From Pseudomonadales bacterium (GTDB lineage: Bacteria > Pseudomonadota > Gammaproteobacteria > Pseudomonadales > Moraxellaceae): DNA of 11,271 nt. The notes beneath the pieces were generated by a model. It did not search any database and was not told the origin of the DNA. It saw only the letters and a program-made list of their open reading frames with translations. The DNA lies in assembly GCA_013043915.1 (NCBI GenBank), contig JABEVH010000085.1:1-11271 (forward strand). Reading direction: 5' to 3'. The number at the start of each line of letters is the position of its first letter. Within the stretch, counting starts at the first letter, position 1. The translations under genes and the position numbers were made by a program. Below, piece by piece: positions 7,157 through 11,271 of this stretch.

Positions 7157-9142
7157 ATGCATTATCTGGTTACCGGTGCCACCGGCTTTATAGGCAAATT
7201 TCTGGTTGGGAAGCTGCTCGCGCGCGGCGGCGATGTGCATGTGCTGGTTCGCGCTGGAAGCGGCACAAAATTTACCAACTTACTTCAACGCTACCCGCAT
7301 CATGCTAGTCAGTTACATGCGGTTGAGGGAGATCTGTCTCAACCCAATTTAGGTCTGTCCAGCGAAGATTTGCAGGAACTCCGCGGCAAGATTGGCCATT
7401 TCTTTCACTTGGCAGCCATCTATGATCTCAAGGCTAGCGAAGAAGATCAGATTAAGGCAAATGTTCAGGGTACCCGTCACGCTCTTCAAGCCGCTGAGGC
7501 GCTTGAAGTTGGGCATTTTCATTATGCCAGCTCTATTGCAGTAGCTGGATTGTATAGCGGTACATGGCGTGAGGACATGTTTGATGAGGCGGAACGTTTA
7601 GTCAATCCTTACCTTAGGACCAAACATGAAGCTGAAAAAATGGTACGTCAGACATCTGCTGTACCTTTTCGTATTTATCGTCCTGGCATGGTGGTGGGTC
7701 ATTCGCAAACAGGAGAAATGGACAAGATTGACGGGCCCTATTTCTTCATGCGCTTGATCAAGAAACTGCGTGCTGCATTACCTCCCTGGGTGCCGATGCT
7801 CGGCGTGGAGGGTGGTCGCCTCAATATCGTTCCTGTCGATTTTGTCGTCGATGCGATGGATCATCTGGCTCATCGAGAGGGCCTGGATGGTCGAGTATTT
7901 CACCTGACCGATCCTAAGCCGTTTAAGGTTGGTGAGGTCATGAACCTGTTTGCCAGAGCAGCAGCGGCACCGCAATTTACCATGCGGATTGATGCCCGTA
8001 TGGCGGCATTTATTCCCAAATCTATCACTGGCCCCTTGGGCAAACTCCCTCCGGTTACGCGCTTACGTAAGCAGTTTCTCAAGGATATGCAAATACCTGA
8101 GGAAGCCCTGGGTTTTCTGACCTACCCGACCAAGTTTGATTGCCGTGACACCTTGCGTGAGCTTAAGGACTCAGGAATTGCCTGCCCTTCCCTGGACACC
8201 TATGCGGGGGTGTTATGGGATTATTGGTTGCGCCATCTGGATTCTGATTTATTTGTTGATCATACGTTGGCCGGAAATGTAGCTGATAAGGTAGTGATGA
8301 TCACGGGAGCTTCATCGGGTATTGGTAAGGCCACGGCTTTGCGATTAGCTGAAACACGTGCCCGCATCGTGCTGGTTGCGCGTGATCCGGAAAAATTGCA
8401 GGCCACTCGTGAAGAGATTGAAGCGATTGGAGGACAAGCCTGGACCTACAGTGCTGATATTGCCAATTTGCAGGACTGTGATCGTTTGATTCAAGAGGTT
8501 ATGACAGAGCATGGTCAGGTTGATGTCCTGGTCAATAATGCGGGTCGTTCCATACGTCGTGGAATTTCCTCAGCATATGATCGCTTTCATGATTACGAGC
8601 GCACCATGCAGTTAAATTATTTTGGCGCGTTGCGTCTGATCATGGGCTTGTTACCGCATTTTGAATCACGACATAATGGTCATGTGATCAATATCTCCTC
8701 TATTGGTGTATTGACCAATGCTCCTCGTTTTTCGGCGTATGTAGCCTCCAAGGCAGCGTTAGATGCCTTCTCGCGCTGTGCTGCTTCTGAGTTTTCTGAT
8801 CAGGGCATTCATTTCACCACCATCAATATGCCATTGGTGCGTACCCCGATGATTGCTCCGACCAAGATCTACGATCATGTGCCGGCGATCAGTCCTGAAG
8901 AAGCAGCAGACATGATCTGTGACGCGATTATCAATCGCAGCAAGCGTATTGCAACACGTTTAGGGATATTTGCTCAGGTTCTGCATTTTGTGATGCCAAA
9001 AACCACAGAAATCATCATGAATACGGGCTTTAAAATGTTCCCTGATTCACAAGCTGCTAAATTGGGAAAGCCTGATGAAGTGGCACCACCAACGACGGAA
9101 CAAATGGCCTTTGCTTACCTTATGAAGGGCATACACTGGTAA
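7157..9142 (+). CDS. Long two-domain fatty acyl-CoA reductase (fatty alcohol forming)
   Basis: This 661-residue protein joins two NAD(P)-binding reductase domains. Domain 1 (about 1-360) is an extended SDR/FAR-type reductase with GATGFIG at 7-13, HLAAIYD at 84-90 and the active-site pair Y152/K156 in YLRTK. Domain 2 (about 374-620) is a classical SDR with TGASSGIG at 383-390, NNAG at 460-463, serines S514/S515 and Y528/K532 in YVASK. Both active sites are intact. It closely resembles, from memory, the 661-residue Marinobacter reductase Maqu_2507, sharing stretches such as RIYRPGMV, EGGRLNIVPVDFVVDA, NISSIGVLTNAPRFSAYVAS and the ending KGI(H/Y)W. That enzyme reduces fatty acyl-CoA through the aldehyde to the alcohol with NADPH, feeding wax ester synthesis. 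A peripheral membrane location is plausible but not shown. The gene stands alone between nadE and bamD, with a long leader upstream and a hairpin 12 bp downstream. No wax ester synthase gene is in the window. Confidence 0.9.
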   Translation: MHYLVTGATGFIGKFLVGKLLARGGDVHVLVRAGSGTKFTNLLQRYPHHASQLHAVEGDLSQPNLGLSSEDLQELRGKIGHFFHLAAIYDLKASEEDQIKANVQGTRHALQAAEALEVGHFHYASSIAVAGLYSGTWREDMFDEAERLVNPYLRTKHEAEKMVRQTSAVPFRIYRPGMVVGHSQTGEMDKIDGPYFFMRLIKKLRAALPPWVPMLGVEGGRLNIVPVDFVVDAMDHLAHREGLDGRVFHLTDPKPFKVGEVMNLFARAAAAPQFTMRIDARMAAFIPKSITGPLGKLPPVTRLRKQFLKDMQIPEEALGFLTYPTKFDCRDTLRELKDSGIACPSLDTYAGVLWDYWLRHLDSDLFVDHTLAGNVADKVVMITGASSGIGKATALRLAETRARIVLVARDPEKLQATREEIEAIGGQAWTYSADIANLQDCDRLIQEVMTEHGQVDVLVNNAGRSIRRGISSAYDRFHDYERTMQLNYFGALRLIMGLLPHFESRHNGHVINISSIGVLTNAPRFSAYVASKAALDAFSRCAASEFSDQGIHFTTINMPLVRTPMIAPTKIYDHVPAISPEEAADMICDAIINRSKRIATRLGIFAQVLHFVMPKTTEIIMNTGFKMFPDSQAAKLGKPDEVAPPTTEQMAFAYLMKGIHW

Positions 9143-9154
9143 ACCACAGAAAGA

Positions 9155-9182
9155 GCGGTCAGGAGTGGATTTTCCTGACCGC
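9155..9182 (-). terminator. Strong hairpin terminator between convergent reductase and bamD genes
   Basis: GCGGTCAGGA (9155-9164) and TCCTGACCGC (9173-9182) form a perfect 10-bp stem with an 8-base loop. On the minus strand the stem is followed by TCTTTCTGT, a modest T-rich tail, so it best serves bamD. On the plus strand it lies 12 bp after the reductase stop but has no T-run. It probably insulates both converging transcripts. Confidence 0.8.
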
Positions 9183-9197
9183 CTTGGCCATGTGTAT

Positions 9198-10049
9198 TCA
9201 CATAGGATCAGAGACGTCAGAGTTTCCTAAAAGACCAAAGCTAATAATATTTAGCCAGGATCGGCGGTCATTGCGCGATCCAAAATCAAGTTTTACTCGA
9301 CCTTTACTGTCAAAATCTTTGAAAGATGGATCGTTGTAACGTAAAACCTGCAAGCTGGTATCAGCAAGAGTTTTAAGATCAAGACGATCGTAGCAGTAGC
9401 TCATGACGGCAAGTGCCTGCGTGGTACTAGGGGCGCCTGAGTAGCCTTCTACGATATTGCGTGCACGGTTCACCGCCGCCAAGTAGGCGCCTCGACGAGC
9501 ATAGTACATGGCAACATGCAGTTCGCCCTCAGCGAGTTGATTGCGAATATAGATCATATGTTGCCGGGCATCAGGGATGAACCGACTGTCCGGGAACTTA
9601 TCGATAAGTTGCTTGAAGTCATCAAAAGAGGTGCGTCGCTCTCCAATATCTCTCCAAGCTGAGTGAATGGGTAAATAACGGTCAAATGCACCTTCATCTG
9701 ACTTGAAATCAGCTATGCCCTTGACGTAATAGGCATAATCTAACTGTGAGCTGGAAGGATGCAAGTGTATGAATCGGTCAGCTGCGGCACTGGCTGCGCC
9801 ATAATCGAGGTGCATCATATTGGCGTAAATAAGTTCTAGTTGACCTTGCTCTGCATAGGGACCAACCGGATAGTGAGAGTCGAGATCTTCAAGTTTATGA
9901 ATAGCAGTTTGGTAGCTATGATCGGAAATGGCCATCATGGCTTGTTCATAATACGTTTTGTCACTGAGTTCGTCGTCATGTTTTTTGTGCCCGGCACAGG
10001 CAACAAGAAGGCTGGCGATAAAAATGCTGCTGATGATTTTTGCTTGCAT
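9198..10049 (-). CDS. bamD: Outer-membrane assembly lipoprotein BamD (ComL)
   Basis: This 283-residue lipoprotein is the essential TPR partner of BamA in the complex that inserts beta-barrel proteins into the outer membrane. Residues 1-17 are a lipoprotein signal peptide. LVAC at 15-18 is the lipobox, and C18 is expected to be lipidated; the next residues are A and G, not the Asp that retains lipoproteins in the inner membrane. The rest is helical TPR repeats with BamD signatures: YEQAMMAISDHSYQTAIHKLEDLDSHYP split across residues 34-61, then YAYYVKGIADF (105-115) and FPDSRFIPDARQHM (151-164). The C-terminal tail (about 240-283) extends beyond the fifth repeat, as in other family members. The ATG at 10047-10049 gives a proper signal peptide, though only a distant AAGG lies upstream. 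It is divergent from rluD across 68 bp, an arrangement also known from pseudomonads, and ends at the shared hairpin. Confidence 0.93.
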   Translation of the reverse strand: MQAKIISSIFIASLLVACAGHKKHDDELSDKTYYEQAMMAISDHSYQTAIHKLEDLDSHYPVGPYAEQGQLELIYANMMHLDYGAASAAADRFIHLHPSSSQLDYAYYVKGIADFKSDEGAFDRYLPIHSAWRDIGERRTSFDDFKQLIDKFPDSRFIPDARQHMIYIRNQLAEGELHVAMYYARRGAYLAAVNRARNIVEGYSGAPSTTQALAVMSYCYDRLDLKTLADTSLQVLRYNDPSFKDFDSKGRVKLDFGSRNDRRSWLNIISFGLLGNSDVSDPM

Positions 10050-10117
10050 GGTTCGAAACAGCCGTACCTTGTAATAGGTTAGAATGACTATTTAAGCACA
10101 CCTAGGCCTGCTCTCCT
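10050..10117. promoter_or_regulatory. Divergent promoter region between bamD and rluD
   Basis: These 68 bp carry the start regions of both genes. The centre is AT-rich (about 10068-10096). On the minus strand TATTAC, 16 bases after TGCTTA, is a possible weak -10/-35 pair for bamD. On the plus strand I find no clear pair for rluD. The call rests mainly on position. Confidence 0.4.
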
Positions 10118-11077
10118 ATGCACAAAACAATACAGCGACAAACTCTTGTGCCCGCAGACATGACAGGGTTACGTCTGGATCAGGTGGCTGCCCGCTTAAT
10201 GCAGGATTTTTCCCGCGAACAGATTAAGGGGTGGATAGCAGTTGCCGAACTGATATGCAATGGGCAAAGTGCCAAAGCAAGTCAGCGTGTTCATGAAGGC
10301 GATTGTATTGAGTTGGCGACGACGTTGACTGATCGCACTCAGGATGTGGCCGAAGATTTGCCGCTGAACATCGTTTATCAGGATGAGCATGTGCTGGTGA
10401 TTGATAAGCCGGCTGGTTGGGTGGTTCATCCGGGGGCAGGAAATCGCCAGGGCACCTTGCTGAATGCCTTGTTGCATTTTGACCCGGGGCTGGCAGAGTT
10501 GCCTCGTGCCGGCATAGTTCATCGGCTTGATAAGGATACATCGGGTTTACTGGTGGTAGCTCGCACAGCTAAGGCTCAATCCAGCCTTATTGAACAACTT
10601 AAGGACCGCAGTCTACACCGATGTTATCAAGCCTTTGTGTATGGAGTAACACCGGCTGAGGGGCAGGTTGATGCTCCTGTAGGGCGACACCCCCATGATC
10701 GGCTTCGTATGGATGTTGTTGCAGGAGGCAAGCCCGCACTAACCCGTTATCGTCAATTGGCTTCGTTTTCAGGCTGCAGTCATCTTGAGTTGCGACTAGC
10801 GACAGGACGTACGCATCAGATCAGAGTGCATATGACACATCTGGGCTTTCCTTTATTGGGTGATCCCGTATACCGGCAGCGCAAAGGTCCGGCTTTGCCC
10901 TTAGCCTTGCAGCAGGTCATCGGACATTTGGGCAGACAGGCTCTGCATGCTTGTGAATTGGGTTTGATTCATCCCGGCAGCGGGGAGTATCTGTCGTGGC
11001 AATCAGCCTTGCCACAGGATATGCAAGCGCTGCTACTTGCGCTAAAAACAGGTTCCTGGCTTTCGTTTCCGGATTAG
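10118..11077 (+). CDS. rluD: 23S rRNA pseudouridine synthase RluD
   Basis: This 319-residue enzyme converts uridines of 23S rRNA helix 69 (1911, 1915 and 1917 in E. coli numbering) to pseudouridine, supporting late 50S assembly and termination. The N-terminal S4-type RNA-binding domain spans about 17-75 (LRLDQVAARL... SREQIKGWI). The catalytic RluA-family domain follows, with DKPAGWVVHPG at 96-106, the active-site motif HRLDKDTSGLLV at 135-146 where D138 is the catalytic aspartate, and GRTHQIRVH at 230-238. Length and aspartate position agree with E. coli RluD (catalytic D139). The ATG at 10118 has only a weak AGG about 11 bases upstream. RluA and RluC are related, but the divergent bamD neighbour argues for RluD. 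In many gammaproteobacteria rluD is followed at once by yfiH (pgeF); here the end of an insertion sequence comes next, 103 bp later. Confidence 0.92.
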   Translation: MHKTIQRQTLVPADMTGLRLDQVAARLMQDFSREQIKGWIAVAELICNGQSAKASQRVHEGDCIELATTLTDRTQDVAEDLPLNIVYQDEHVLVIDKPAGWVVHPGAGNRQGTLLNALLHFDPGLAELPRAGIVHRLDKDTSGLLVVARTAKAQSSLIEQLKDRSLHRCYQAFVYGVTPAEGQVDAPVGRHPHDRLRMDVVAGGKPALTRYRQLASFSGCSHLELRLATGRTHQIRVHMTHLGFPLLGDPVYRQRKGPALPLALQQVIGHLGRQALHACELGLIHPGSGEYLSWQSALPQDMQALLLALKTGSWLSFPD

Positions 11078-11113
11078 ACTCCCTAGAATGATTTAACAGG
11101 ACTTTGCGCGAAA

Positions 11114-11137
11114 ATCCTCACCGTTCAGGGGGAGGAT
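11114..11137. repeat. Imperfect hairpin at the insertion-sequence end
   Basis: ATCCTC (11114-11119) pairs with GAGGAT (11132-11137), with inner CC/GG pairs and a GTTCA loop. On the minus strand it is followed by TTTTCGCGC. The position beyond tnpA and the shape fit the end hairpin recognised by TnpA; it could also terminate tnpA transcription. Confidence 0.6.
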
Positions 11138-11146
11138 GGATAGCGT

Positions 11147-11163
11147 GGAAGGCGACGCCTTCC
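11147..11163. repeat. Perfect GC-rich hairpin downstream of tnpA
   Basis: GGAAGGC (11147-11153) and GCCTTCC (11157-11163) form a 7-bp stem with a GAC loop. It lies 17 bases beyond the tnpA stop and 9 bases from the end hairpin, inside the element. No T-run follows on either strand, so a simple terminator is unlikely. Confidence 0.6.
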
Positions 11164-11180
11164 TTGTCTTGGACTGCGAT

Positions 11181-11271
11181 TTAGTGCGGTGTTTGCTGTT
11201 GCTCAATGTACTTGCGAATAACTGCAATCGGCGCACCCCCACAACTTCCGGCAAAGTAGCTGGGCGACCAC
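11181..11271 (-). CDS. tnpA: IS200/IS605-family transposase TnpA, C-terminal 29 residues
   Basis: Only the last 29 residues and a TAA stop (11181-11183) are inside the window; the rest lies to the right. The segment begins WSPSYFAGSCGGAP and ends YIEQQQTPH, the typical C-terminus of Y1 HUH transposases. These act as dimers that cut and rejoin single-stranded DNA through a tyrosine. The tyrosine of KYIEQQ (codon at 11208-11210) with a glutamine four residues later matches the catalytic Tyr/Gln pair of the family (Y127 and Q131 in IS608 TnpA). The visible part has no frameshift, so the copy may be functional, but the histidine pair and the start cannot be seen here. Confidence 0.82.
   Translation of the reverse strand, partial: WSPSYFAGSCGGAPIAVIRKYIEQQQTPH

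Larger units (their letters stand above)
11090..11271 (-). mobile_element. End of an IS200/IS605-family insertion sequence (incomplete in window)
   Basis: The C-terminal end of tnpA on the minus strand is followed (leftward) by two hairpins. Subterminal hairpins rather than terminal inverted repeats are the hallmark of this family, which moves as single-stranded DNA. The exact left border cannot be read without an empty site; it probably lies left of the hairpin at 11114, somewhere in 11090-11113, so the start given here is approximate. The other end and any tnpB lie outside the window. Confidence 0.7.

Noticed and set aside
10196..10541. Two minus-strand open frames of about 105 codons
   Set aside because: Both are antisense to the rluD coding region, which is intact and well recognised.
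1..11271. CRISPR array, tRNA, rRNA or prophage genes
   Set aside because: No regularly spaced repeats, cloverleaf-like segments, rRNA-like sequence or phage proteins were seen on either strand by eye.

Overview
The window reads as chromosomal DNA from a gammaproteobacterium or a close relative, at roughly 50% GC. The pilS-pilR-thiO and bamD-rluD blocks resemble, from memory, the gene neighbourhoods around pilSR/thiO and comL/rluD in Pseudomonas-type genomes. The 661-residue two-domain reductase closely resembles the fatty acyl-CoA reductase of Marinobacter. I cannot name the genus from sequence alone. No rRNA, tRNA or CRISPR array is visible.

Layout from left to right. (1) 1-744 (+) is the 3' part of a gene for a charge-poor, Cys-free, Thr/Ser/Asn-rich protein that looks extracellular and that I do not recognise. 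(2) 764-1843 (+) is thiO, glycine/D-amino-acid oxidase. It converges on pilR and overlaps its end by 6 bp. (3) 1838-5054 (-) is a three-gene operon, read right to left: a small membrane-anchored Cys-motif protein (PP0621-like), the sensor kinase pilS and the sigma-54 activator pilR. Both junctions are 4-base ATGA overlaps, so the three are probably translationally coupled. (4) 5134-6750 (+) is nadE, glutamine-dependent NAD+ synthetase, divergent from that operon. (5) 6751-7156 is a 406-bp gene-free region with an AT-rich core, a pair of direct repeats and small inverted repeats. (6) 7157-9142 (+) is the long fatty acyl-CoA reductase. (7) 9155-9182 is a strong hairpin between convergent genes. 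(8) 9198-10049 (-) is bamD and 10118-11077 (+) is rluD, divergent across 68 bp. (9) 11181-11271 (-) is the C-terminal end of an IS200/IS605-family TnpA transposase. Two hairpins beside it probably mark one end of the element.

Functionally this is mostly core physiology: thiamine thiazole supply (ThiO), control of type IV pili (PilSR), NAD biosynthesis (NadE), outer-membrane assembly (BamD) and 23S rRNA modification (RluD). The clearest accessory gene is the acyl-CoA reductase, which suggests fatty alcohol and possibly wax ester formation. It has an unusually long upstream region that may be regulatory. I see no clearly undescribed multi-gene system. The points most worth following are the coupled small Cys protein ahead of PilSR, the control region of the reductase, the unknown surface-like protein before thiO, and the insertion sequence just behind rluD.
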